NCBI RefSeq assembly: GCF_001435295.1
Contig: NZ_CM003594.1
Coordinates: 2,624,574-2,688,573, forward strand
DNA length: 64,000 nucleotides
From: Psychrobacter sp. P11F6
Lineage (GTDB): Bacteria > Pseudomonadota > Gammaproteobacteria > Pseudomonadales > Moraxellaceae
Direction of reading: 5' to 3'
Part shown: positions 8,503-20,582 of the stretch, one piece after another
Position numbering within the stretch: the first letter of the stretch is position 1
How the letters are laid out: the number at the start of each line of letters is the position of its first letter
Translations under genes and position numbers: made by a program
The notes under the pieces: generated by a model
Seen by the model: only the letters and a program-made list of their open reading frames with translations
Databases searched by the model: none
Told to the model about the DNA's origin: nothing

Positions 8503-9126
8503 CTACCAAATCTTATCTGATAGCATTAGCCACAACAATGTCATCACAATCATGATACCGAGTACTGTTTGAATCAAGAAGAATGCTTGATGCTGACCAA
8601 CAACCTTACTTAACGTCACCCCTAACGTGCTGTACTTGATAGGTGGCGTGTCAATATTGCCAGTTCTTGCTTGTTCCTCATAATACCCTTGTAAGATATC
8701 TAAAAATTCGCGCCATGCGTTAGAGCCCCAATCATAGGGTTTAAATGGCATGAGTTTTTTCAGCTCAGGCTCTTTGGTCATCCAACGTTCAAGTGTAATG
8801 GAGCGTAGAGACCAGTTCGAAAAACGGCGTTCGGTAATTTCTGAAAAATCTAAGATTTTTAATTCTTTATGTCGATCATCTAATAATAAGCGATTCTTTA
8901 GATTGGTTAAATCTTGTTCTGACCCTTCTGCACATTGAAAAAAGTAGCCATTGCCATAGCAAAGAATACCCGTAACATTATCGGCTTGGTTCCGCTCAAT
9001 CGCGACCTCTGAGATGTCGTTAAGCGTGCTGGGGCTTGAAAGACCAGTCGAAGTAATTTGGCTTATATATATAAGCTGGCAGAGATCTGTCGTCACTGGA
9101 TTTGTCGAATCGTTGATTGTTGACAA
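8503..9126 (-). CDS. BLUF-domain blue-light sensor with C-terminal membrane anchor
   Basis: Residues ~15-110 form a BLUF (blue-light using FAD) domain. The flavin-contact set is visible: Y20 in LIYIS, N46, Q64 in YFFQCAEG, and W105 in RFSNWSL. Other family landmarks are NVTGILCY and the DDRHKELKI stretch. The position after Trp that is Met in many BLUF domains is Leu107 here. No GGDEF, EAL or DNA-binding output domain follows. Instead there is a ~60-residue linker and one transmembrane helix (residues ~180-203, AFFLIQTVLGIMIVMTLLWL). The start codon is TTG at 9126, supported by GGGAGA about 7 nt upstream. It appears monocistronic. It presumably signals through a protein partner at the membrane. 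Confidence 0.9.
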   Translation of the reverse strand: MSTINDSTNPVTTDLCQLIYISQITSTGLSSPSTLNDISEVAIERNQADNVTGILCYGNGYFFQCAEGSEQDLTNLKNRLLLDDRHKELKILDFSEITERRFSNWSLRSITLERWMTKEPELKKLMPFKPYDWGSNAWREFLDILQGYYEEQARTGNIDTPPIKYSTLGVTLSKVVGQHQAFFLIQTVLGIMIVMTLLWLMLSDKIW

Positions 9127-9532
9127 TCAGCTTCTCCCTATTTTTAGGTAAATGTAGCTAAGACAACCATACTAAATTTAGAAAAAACATAGAAACAAGA
9201 TCTTTGAAAATATCAAATAGGCTTGGTATATTATTGATTTTATAAATGTTTATATTAATTGTATTAAGTTGGTTACATCATAGGCTAGTTTAGTCATCAA
9301 AGCAATATATGTTTATCTTATATCATTAATTGAAAAAACCAAACAATAATTCGCAATTATTTATATCGAAAACTTGCACTGTGGTTTTTGGGAAGCAATA
9401 GGATAAATAGGTAATATGGGAGGGGAAAGTGATGATAAAAACCGTCACCAATGAGCGATAAGACCACCGGCTCATTAATGAGATTGATACAGACTGATGG
9501 CTATTGCGAGTGTTTAATTATTTTTAGTCTAC
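9127..9532. other. intergenic region upstream of the BLUF gene
   Basis: These 406 very AT-rich bases must carry the BLUF promoter (minus strand). A weak hairpin AATGAGC (9450-9456) / GCTCATT (9470-9476) may end the ispD transcript; no T-tract supports it firmly. I see no other gene or site. Confidence 0.4.
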
Positions 9533-10300
9533 TCAGAACTGAGCGGTAATAATCGCTGCGAGCAAGATAGCATCATCAGGATAGGTAAGCTTGATATTCT
9601 GGCGACTGCCAGTCACGAGGCGAATGGGTAGGTCTAAATATTCAAATGCACTGGCTTCATCAGTAATGGTGAGCTCGTGTTCAGCGACATAAGTTAATAC
9701 TTTTTGCAGCTGACCTAAGCGAAATACTTGCGGCGTTTGTGCTTGCCACATATGACGGCGATCGATAGTACGTTTAGCGTAAGAATGTGGGCTGCTACTC
9801 ACTGTCAGGTTAACTACAGCCGTCTCACCTACAAGCTCAGATTGAGCGGTAGACTGCGGATAGGATTCCTTTAAAGTATCAGCCACCGGTGTCGCTAAGA
9901 TAGCACCATAGGGCTCTAGCATCGCCGCTTCGATGACCTCTTCAATATCATGACTGGGAACCGCAGGACGCGCAGCATCATGAATAACAACCAAATCTGA
10001 ATCGTCAGCTCCCGCCTCAATAATCGCCTTTACCCCTGCCTGTACCGACTGCCAGCGCTCAGTGCCGCCCATGGCATAATGTATGGGTAGCGCAAAGCTT
10101 AATGTCTGTGCCGTACTGTCATCTGCTGCGATGACTAATAAACATGTATCAATATAAGCACTACTAGCAAGCCGTGCCACACTATGCTGTAGCAAGGTCT
10201 GCCCTTGCAACATCGTATATTGCTTGGCAATAGAGGCACCAAAACGACTACCGCGACCCGCAGCAACGATCATAGCATGTACATTAGGTGTGATGTTCAT
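9533..10300 (-). CDS. ispD: 2-C-methyl-D-erythritol 4-phosphate cytidylyltransferase
   Basis: IspD makes CDP-methylerythritol from MEP and CTP in the MEP isoprenoid pathway (cytoplasm). The nucleotide-binding motif AAGRGSRFG is at residues 13-21, followed by AKQY. The metal/substrate motif VVIHDAARP is at ~105-112, and a late TDEASAFE segment is present. At 255 residues it is slightly longer than the E. coli enzyme (236). It is the last gene of the eno-ftsB-ispD series on the minus strand, 123 nt after ftsB. This order is conserved in many gammaproteobacteria. Confidence 0.96.
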   Translation of the reverse strand: MNITPNVHAMIVAAGRGSRFGASIAKQYTMLQGQTLLQHSVARLASSAYIDTCLLVIAADDSTAQTLSFALPIHYAMGGTERWQSVQAGVKAIIEAGADDSDLVVIHDAARPAVPSHDIEEVIEAAMLEPYGAILATPVADTLKESYPQSTAQSELVGETAVVNLTVSSSPHSYAKRTIDRRHMWQAQTPQVFRLGQLQKVLTYVAEHELTITDEASAFEYLDLPIRLVTGSRQNIKLTYPDDAILLAAIITAQF

Positions 10301-10423
10301 AAGGCAATATTCATAAAGTAGTATTCATGGTTAGAACCCATGACAGTATTGCTAGGGATAGACTAGGAATAAGATTTCTATTATAGACAATAGAAGATCA
10401 TAATTTTAGACAGTTAAGAGCAA

Positions 10424-10732
10424 TTAATAACGGCTATGCGTCGTGGGCGCCGTAGATACTTGTACAAAGGTCTCGTTCGGCTTAATCAAACCCAAATCTA
10501 AACGAGCGTGCTCTTCCACTGCCTCAAGACCAGTTTTTAAGTCATGCACATCAGTACGCAATAAGTTATTTGCTGCCACTTGGTTTTCGTTTAAGCGTTG
10601 TTGTTCTTCGATTTGAGTCAGCAATTTATTATGCTCAAAGCGACCATTTTCGCCCAGCCAATACTGATATTGCAGTCCCAAAAGGACGGCAACGGCTAGA
10701 GCAAGTAGCATAAATTGGCTAAAGTATTTCAT
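10424..10732 (-). CDS. ftsB: cell division protein FtsB (DivIC/septum-initiator family)
   Basis: FtsB is a bitopic inner-membrane protein of the divisome (FtsQBL complex). The 102-residue product has a short N-terminus, one transmembrane helix (~5-22, FSQFMLLALAVAVLLGLQYQ) and a periplasmic coiled coil rich in Gln/Asn/Leu (~30-70). A C-terminal stretch DLGLIKPNETFVQV is typical of FtsB. It lies between eno and ispD, the usual place for this gene. Confidence 0.92.
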   Translation of the reverse strand: MKYFSQFMLLALAVAVLLGLQYQYWLGENGRFEHNKLLTQIEEQQRLNENQVAANNLLRTDVHDLKTGLEAVEEHARLDLGLIKPNETFVQVSTAPTTHSRY

Positions 10733-10791
10733 AAGATAATAACGCCAAACAACATAGAGACAATAATAAAAATAAAAAACCAGCTAAGCTT

Positions 10792-10835
10792 GCTAGGCGA
10801 TATATCACCAGATTAATGATGACATATCGCCTAGC
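10792..10835 (-). terminator. hairpin between eno and ftsB
   Basis: A 12-bp stem GCTAGGCGATAT (10792-10803) / ATATCGCCTAGC (10824-10835) lies just after eno. On the minus strand a T-rich run follows ~15 nt later, so it could end or attenuate eno transcription or act as a 3'-end processing structure before ftsB. Confidence 0.6.
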
Positions 10836-10856
10836 TGTAGCAAGAAATCTGGCTTG

Positions 10857-12493
<1,637 letters not shown>

Positions 12494-14854
12494 TTATACT
12501 TTTGTTAGACGTTCTGTTTTAGCGTGGGAGCCAGATACTGTGTTATCCAGCTCAACCTTTGTTTTAAATTGGGTCAAACGTAACGCATTCATTAATACTG
12601 AAATAGAGCTAAGCGCCATCGCAGCGGCGGCAATCATAGGGTTTAAGAAACCAAAAGCGGCCAGCGGAATACCCAAGCAGTTATAAATAAAAGCAAAAAA
12701 CAGATTTTGCTTGATGTTGCGCACTGTTGCATTAGCTATTTTTTGCGCGGCATCAATATGCATCAGTGACTCACCCATCAAGCGGGCAGACGCACTATGC
12801 TGGGCGACATGTGTGCCTTCAAACATGGCAAAGCTTGCATCGGCAGTTGCCATCGCTGGCGCATCGTTGACACCATCACCTGCCATTGCAACTTTATGAC
12901 CAGCCGTTTGCAACAAGGCAATTTGACTGGCCTTATCACGTGGGCTCATTTTACCATAAGCCTGCTCAATACCCAGCTGCCCTGCCACATGATCGACCAC
13001 AGACTGCTTATCACCACTCATCAAAATGACATTGATACCTGCATCTTGTAGCGCAGTAATAGCCTTCGGAGTATCTACTTTTAAGTCATCGGCTAGGGCA
13101 AAAGCACCCAAAGCTTCATCATTAATACTGACGGCAACGGTACTGGCAATTTGCCATACCTTTGGCATCAGCTTAGGCAGTGTTAAGTTAGCAAACTCTG
13201 CGGTACCGACTTTTACCACACCCAAACCTTCAATATTGGCTTGTATACCAGCGCCTTTAATGACACTAATATCAGTCACATTCATCAACGGCAAGTTTCG
13301 CTCAGTAGCCGCGTTAACCAATGCTGTTGCTAGCGGATGACTGGCATGTGCTTCAACGCTTGCGGCTATTTGTAACACATCATCGACTGCGATCGATTTA
13401 TCCACCATCACATGGTCCACGATAGTCGGCTTACCAATGGTCAAAGTACCTGTTTTATCGAGCACTACTGTATCGATGTTGCCTGCCGCTTCAAGGCTTT
13501 GTGCGTCTTTGAACCAGACACCATGACGAGCAGCAACGCCCATACCAGCCATGATAGCGGCTGGCGTTGCCAAACCTAAAGCACAAGGACATGCAATGAC
13601 CAACACCGAGACGGCATGCATCAAGGCAGTATCAATCATGCCAGTCAGCCACCACGTCACCCCAAAGGTGATAAGCGCAATGGCAACGACGACTGGGACG
13701 AATACCGCCGTCACTCTATCGGCAAGACGGGCTAAATTGGCTTTTGAGCCTTGGGCATCGCTGAGGGCTTGTACCATATCACCAAGCTTTGTATCACTAC
13801 CTTTAGCACTGACGCGGTATAACAAGCTGCCATTTTCAACCAACGCCCCTGCCAATAATTTATTTCCCACTTCTTTTTTGAGCGGTACCGACTCACCCGT
13901 TAAGTGACTCTCGACACACCAGCCAGCACCATCGATAACCACCCCATCGGTTGCAACTCGGCTGCCTTGCTTGGCACGCAAAATATCACCAACTTGCACG
14001 TCTTTAAGAGCAACATTATGAAAATCACCATTAGGCTGCTGCTGTTCGACTTCATCGGGCGTTAAAGACAATAATAAATCGATACTATTGAGGCTGTGTT
14101 TCTTAGTACGCTCTTCTAGATACTTACCCGTACGCACAAAAGCAATGACCATGACGCCTGCTTCAAAATACACCGCAGGACTGCCATCCGCACCGTGACC
14201 ACCAGCATGACCACTTTGCAGCAAACTGTTTAAAGTGCCATCGCCATGGGTCAGCCACAGATAAGTTGAATACGCCCAAATAGTCACGGTACCGATGACG
14301 ACTAGCACGTCCATATTAGCAAGACCACCTTTAATCGACGCCCAAGCGCTTTTGTAAAATGGTAAAGCAAATCCAAACTGTACAATGGTCGCTAATATAA
14401 ACTGAGTCCAAATCGGCGGCATCCACGCCATACCCTGACCAACGAGCATACCTGCCATACCAACTAAAAACGGCACCAAACAAACCCATAACCCAATCAA
14501 GCGCCATGGGTACTGAGTCGCGGTATCTTCATCTGTTTTTGCAAACAAACTATCGGCCGCCTGCAAATTGGCAACGAAGCCTGTTTTATTTACCCATTCT
14601 GTTACTTGTTCAGGCGTTGTCTGGGTCGGATTATAATCAACATTCGCAGTCTCGCCAGCGAAGTTTACACTCACCTCGTATACCGACGGCTTTTTGTTGA
14701 GCACCTTCTCAATTCGCGAGGCGCAGGCTTGACACGTCATCCCCTCAATTGCTAGCTGCAAGTGTGCACGCTGCGGCGCGAGCGGCGTATTGGATTGGAT
14801 ATCAGTTTTTACATCGTAGGCGTTATGATTGTCGGTTTGGGTAGTATCATTCAT
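12494..14854 (-). CDS. copA: Cu(I)-exporting P1B-type ATPase
   Basis: This inner-membrane pump exports cytoplasmic Cu+ (or Ag+). The 786-residue product has one N-terminal HMA domain with GMTCQACAS (C41, C44) and membrane helices in the first 240 residues. The transduction motif LTGESVP, the transmembrane metal site CPCALGLATP, the phosphorylation motif DKTGTLT, the HP motif ASHPLA and the hinge GDGVNDAPA follow in order. A His/Gly-rich luminal loop (SGHAGGHGADG) lies between two early helices. copZ lies 219 nt upstream in the same direction behind its own terminator, so the two are probably separate transcripts or only partly coupled. No CueR gene is in view. Confidence 0.96.
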   Translation of the reverse strand: MNDTTQTDNHNAYDVKTDIQSNTPLAPQRAHLQLAIEGMTCQACASRIEKVLNKKPSVYEVSVNFAGETANVDYNPTQTTPEQVTEWVNKTGFVANLQAADSLFAKTDEDTATQYPWRLIGLWVCLVPFLVGMAGMLVGQGMAWMPPIWTQFILATIVQFGFALPFYKSAWASIKGGLANMDVLVVIGTVTIWAYSTYLWLTHGDGTLNSLLQSGHAGGHGADGSPAVYFEAGVMVIAFVRTGKYLEERTKKHSLNSIDLLLSLTPDEVEQQQPNGDFHNVALKDVQVGDILRAKQGSRVATDGVVIDGAGWCVESHLTGESVPLKKEVGNKLLAGALVENGSLLYRVSAKGSDTKLGDMVQALSDAQGSKANLARLADRVTAVFVPVVVAIALITFGVTWWLTGMIDTALMHAVSVLVIACPCALGLATPAAIMAGMGVAARHGVWFKDAQSLEAAGNIDTVVLDKTGTLTIGKPTIVDHVMVDKSIAVDDVLQIAASVEAHASHPLATALVNAATERNLPLMNVTDISVIKGAGIQANIEGLGVVKVGTAEFANLTLPKLMPKVWQIASTVAVSINDEALGAFALADDLKVDTPKAITALQDAGINVILMSGDKQSVVDHVAGQLGIEQAYGKMSPRDKASQIALLQTAGHKVAMAGDGVNDAPAMATADASFAMFEGTHVAQHSASARLMGESLMHIDAAQKIANATVRNIKQNLFFAFIYNCLGIPLAAFGFLNPMIAAAAMALSSISVLMNALRLTQFKTKVELDNTVSGSHAKTERLTKV

Positions 14855-15027
14855 AAATAAAACTCGGTATGGCGTTTATGCGTTATGGCGTTATAAAGTC
14901 GTCTGAGCTAGGACAGCAACTCAGTGGATGGAATATCTAAGTCAAACAAATAGCACACTTTTAAATTTGATATTGGTATGGTCGAACTGAATAATGAGTA
15001 CGCTACTATCAATAATTTTTAACCATT

Positions 15028-15056
15028 AAAAAACCAGCCTTGATAGCCGGTTTTTT
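15028..15056 (-). terminator. terminator after copZ
   Basis: AAAAAACC (15028-15035) and GGTTTTTT (15049-15056), extended by GC pairs, form a hairpin with a U-tract on the minus strand just after the copZ stop codon. Confidence 0.75.
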
Positions 15057-15073
15057 AATACAAATGAAGCAGG

Positions 15074-15298
15074 TTAAGCATTGGCAATAGTGGCATCAAA
15101 GCCTGCATCGTCGATAGCAGCAGCAATTGTCTCTACACTGGTTTTGCTATCATCAAAAGTAACCGTCGCTTGATTATCTGCCAGCTCAATACTGATATCG
15201 TCTAAGCCATCGATATCGGCAGTGGCGTTATGAACACTGGCCACACAGCCACCGCAAGTCATGCCATCAATTTTAATAATACGTGTTTGGTTTGCCAT
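15074..15298 (-). CDS. copZ: copper chaperone, HMA domain (CopZ-like)
   Basis: A 74-residue single heavy-metal-associated domain. The metal-binding loop DGMTCGGCVASV (C15, C18) and the pattern of a beta-alpha-beta-beta-alpha-beta ferredoxin-like fold are clear, ending in DAGFDATIANA. It should bind Cu+ in the cytoplasm and hand it to the CopA pump encoded just downstream. AGGAG precedes the ATG at the right spacing. Its own terminator follows. Confidence 0.9.
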   Translation of the reverse strand: MANQTRIIKIDGMTCGGCVASVHNATADIDGLDDISIELADNQATVTFDDSKTSVETIAAAIDDAGFDATIANA

Positions 15299-15546
15299 GA
15301 GAGGCTCCTTATTTTTGTAACTGAGTTTTTATAGGTAAATACTTTTATTAAAGAATTGCTTTTATAATTGTCTTTTTAAGACGGCTATTTTTTATGACCT
15401 TATAAAAATAGCACTTAACCAGCTTAAGCCCTATCACGGTTAACAACAAGACTCTTTGGTTATCACTTTATTAATAGAATCGTAAATAATGGAACCGTGA
15501 ATTTATGCCTAAGTGACAGACAATAGCGCTTATTTTAGAATAACGT

Positions 15547-15801
15547 CTAATCATCATGACGTGGGTTTTGCGGTGCATCAAGAGGAAACGGCTGGGTCAC
15601 ATAATCGACAGTACTGATTGCCGCCGTAAACGCATGGATACTGGTGTCTGTATCTTCATAACGTATGGTGGCAACATTATTATCAGGATCAAGCTCGATG
15701 GCCGTCACCCCTGTGATATTTTTCAGCGCTGTCATCACACTCTTTAATCCTTCATCATCATCGATATTTTCGATACTGACTGTTGCTGTTTGCATCGCCA
15801 T
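15547..15801 (-). CDS. HMA-like small protein lacking the CxxC metal site
   Basis: An 84-residue protein whose predicted strand-helix pattern follows an HMA domain: ATVSIENID, a helix GLKSVMTALKNI, GVTAIELDPDNNVATIRYED, a second helix, and a last strand YVTQPF. The loop that should hold CxxC reads DDDEG, and the protein contains no Cys at all. It therefore cannot bind copper in the usual way. GAGG lies 8 nt before the ATG at 15801. It begins 30 nt after kdsA, so it is probably co-transcribed with kdsA, and it lies next to copZ. It may be a degenerate chaperone paralogue or a protein-interaction module; the function is unknown. Confidence 0.7.
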   Translation of the reverse strand: MAMQTATVSIENIDDDEGLKSVMTALKNITGVTAIELDPDNNVATIRYEDTDTSIHAFTAAISTVDYVTQPFPLDAPQNPRHDD

Positions 15802-15831
15802 GATCTCAGCCTCTTATTGTCTGTGAATACA

Positions 15832-16782
<951 letters not shown>

Positions 16783-16876
16783 TTAAGCGTAATTGCTGAC
16801 CAACCATTAGAAAAATTGTCATTTTTATTGCTTAAAAACAATCTCATTCATAGCCACAGTCATAAAATTAAACGCA

Positions 16877-16908
16877 AAAAAAGACCAATCCGAAGATCAG
16901 TCTTTTTT
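16877..16908 (-). terminator. terminator after pyrG
   Basis: AAAAAAGAC (16877-16885) pairs with GTCTTTTTT (16900-16908), with an inner ATC/GAT pairing. On the minus strand it ends in a U-tract ~30 nt after the pyrG stop. Confidence 0.75.
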
Positions 16909-16936
16909 ATACATGTAAGTTTTTATACGTTAACGA

Positions 16937-18664
<1,728 letters not shown>

Positions 18665-18715
18665 TTAGTACTTAGCTATTATAACGCACTACCCACTCAA
18701 AAAGGATATAACAAA

Positions 18716-18743
18716 AAAAACTCACCCCGAAGGATGAGTTTTT
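18716..18743 (-). terminator. terminator after the porin gene
   Basis: AAAAACTCA (18716-18724) pairs with TGAGTTTTT (18735-18743) around a CCCCGAAGGA loop. It is placed ~25 nt after the porin stop on the minus strand. Confidence 0.8.
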
Positions 18744-18766
18744 ATAATCAGATTCTAATGCTTAGA

Positions 18767-19849
18767 TTAGAATTTGTATTCTAGACCAGTACCAACTACG
18801 AATACTTCAGCATCGCCTTTTACCTTGGCAAGTATGTCTTTATTAGTAATAGGATCTTTAACACCAGTGTTATACATAGTATTAACGTTATCAGCATTGT
18901 TCATACCAGCATAGGCATGCATGATGATATTGTCTTTAAAGAAGTACTTACCGCCAACAACGATCTGATCTGATTCAGCGTTATCAATACCAGCTAGATT
19001 GTCAGTCTTGTTGTACTGAGTGTAAATAGAAGCTGGACGTGCAAAGTTAGCTAGCGCCATTTGAGCACTCACAACTAGACCTTTTTCTTTTTCAGAACCA
19101 GTAAAGTCATAATCTGCAACCTGATACAAAGCACCGAGTGTTATAGGGGCTGCGATGTATTTTCCTAAGTCTACAGTTGCAGTACCACGGATGATATCAC
19201 CATTGATGTTTTGGTCTTTGTCATAAGCCACACCAGCAGTGAAGCCTGTACCTTGGTCAAACATCATTGCAACACCGAAGCCCGCATCATTGTTGAAATT
19301 ATCATCATCAGAGCTATACATAGCATACAATTCTAATGGTAGGTTATTGTATTTTGGTGCAGCCCAGATCACTGAGCTATTAATACGACCACTATCAGCC
19401 ATATTCAACGCTTCAACAACGTCGTCTTCCATTTCATTCGTACCCATGTTATCCCAATAGCCTTCGTTAACAACAACGTTGTTAATTTTGTCTAGGCTAG
19501 ATTGGTTTTTACCAACACGGAACTCACCGAATTGTTTGTTATTAATACCTAGGTATGTATCACGGTTAGAGAAAGTATCATTATCACCATCGATGCTTGT
19601 GCCATACTCTAATTGATAAATAACATCAGTATTAGCAGTCATGGCTTCAGAGCCTTTGAAACCTAAACGTGAAGAATGAGAGTTGATTTCTATTGTATCT
19701 TCATCAAAGTCATTTACATTACCAACTGAATTATATTCAGCATTAACGTAGTCGGCAGCTAAGAATGCTTTACCATAAACAGTTGGTGCTGCATTGGCTG
19801 CAGATACAGATAGGGCAGCAACTGCTGTAGCTAAAAGTAGTTTTTTCAT
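18767..19849 (-). CDS. outer-membrane porin (Gram-negative porin family)
   Basis: A 360-residue beta-barrel porin. A signal peptide of about 20 residues (MKKLLLATAVAALSVSAANA) is followed by TVYGKAFLAADYV. The barrel is typical of trimeric general porins: SRLGFKGSEAMTANTDVIYQLEYG, RDTYLGI and FGEFRVGK. The chain ends in an aromatic residue (GLEYKF), as expected for BAM recognition. Acidic, Asn-rich loops suggest a cation-leaning pore; this is inference. GGAGA precedes the ATG. The leader region is unusually long (over 450 nt to the preceding hairpin), so RNA-level control is possible. Confidence 0.92.
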   Translation of the reverse strand: MKKLLLATAVAALSVSAANAAPTVYGKAFLAADYVNAEYNSVGNVNDFDEDTIEINSHSSRLGFKGSEAMTANTDVIYQLEYGTSIDGDNDTFSNRDTYLGINNKQFGEFRVGKNQSSLDKINNVVVNEGYWDNMGTNEMEDDVVEALNMADSGRINSSVIWAAPKYNNLPLELYAMYSSDDDNFNNDAGFGVAMMFDQGTGFTAGVAYDKDQNINGDIIRGTATVDLGKYIAAPITLGALYQVADYDFTGSEKEKGLVVSAQMALANFARPASIYTQYNKTDNLAGIDNAESDQIVVGGKYFFKDNIIMHAYAGMNNADNVNTMYNTGVKDPITNKDILAKVKGDAEVFVVGTGLEYKF

Positions 19850-20582
19850 GGGGTATCTCCACTTTACAATTTTAGTAATAAGCTAGCTATTATTAGCTGG
19901 TGCTCATAATGGTATCGTCACAAATCCTCAAAGATATAATGTGTAACTGGCTACCGAGATTAGTCAGAAACAAGTGTGGCGAAGTTCTATTACAGTAAGA
20001 TGAAAAAAACAATGACTTACATAACTGGGATTAAAAAGTAACTGCCATGTAATCTTAGGTCTTTATCGCTCCGTTGCGTAACATCCGTTACCAAACTCAT
20101 ACTTCGAATACAAGCATAACAACTTTGACATAATTTGCAACATTTTTTTTAGATTTTTAAACCCAGTATTTGTTGAATGCCATATCTACTATAGAATGTA
20201 GGTCATTGTAAAAAAATCCCTATCCGCTCAAATAGATAAAGATATTATTGATTAATATAATTACTAAGAACTTGAAACTAGCGTAATCAATATCCTTTAA
20301 TTAACAAAAATAAAGCCCTACTTGTTCATTAACAAATAGGGCTAATAGAAAATAATAAATGTGATTTATGACATACTGACAGTCACAATTGAGATCGGAA
20401 AATTGCTACAAGAACAGTAAAAAAGGGATTTTCACTGCTCTTGTTTCCAGACTATAACCTTAGTCAATGGCTATCACAGACTTCTTATTAAGTATAAAAG
20501 CCAATAACAAGCCTCATTTAGTCATGACAGTATCATAATAGAATGTCAAGTATGCCATATTTTAATGTTAACCTGCACAATA
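19850..20582. other. long intergenic region between the porin and glcB
   Basis: These 733 AT-rich bases hold no ORF I can support. The part near 20583 has the glcB 3' hairpins. The ~460 nt next to the porin must contain its promoter and a possibly long leader. I see no clear OmpR-type box. Confidence 0.4.
20314..20343 (-). terminator. hairpin terminator, probable end of the glcB transcript
   Basis: AGCCCTA (20314-20320) pairs with TAGGGCT (20337-20343), with further TGTT/AACA pairing. On the minus strand TTATTTTTG follows. A second imperfect hairpin (CAAGA-CAGT / ACTG-TCTTG, 20409-20443) lies closer to glcB. Confidence 0.6.

Noticed and set aside
12711..14700. Several long plus-strand frames opposite copA
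   Set aside because: They are antisense shadows of a well-supported P-type ATPase and have no family features or translation signals.
15299..15546. CueR-type operator upstream of copZ
   Set aside because: I could not find the ACCTTCC-type inverted repeat; the regulator of the copper genes remains unknown.
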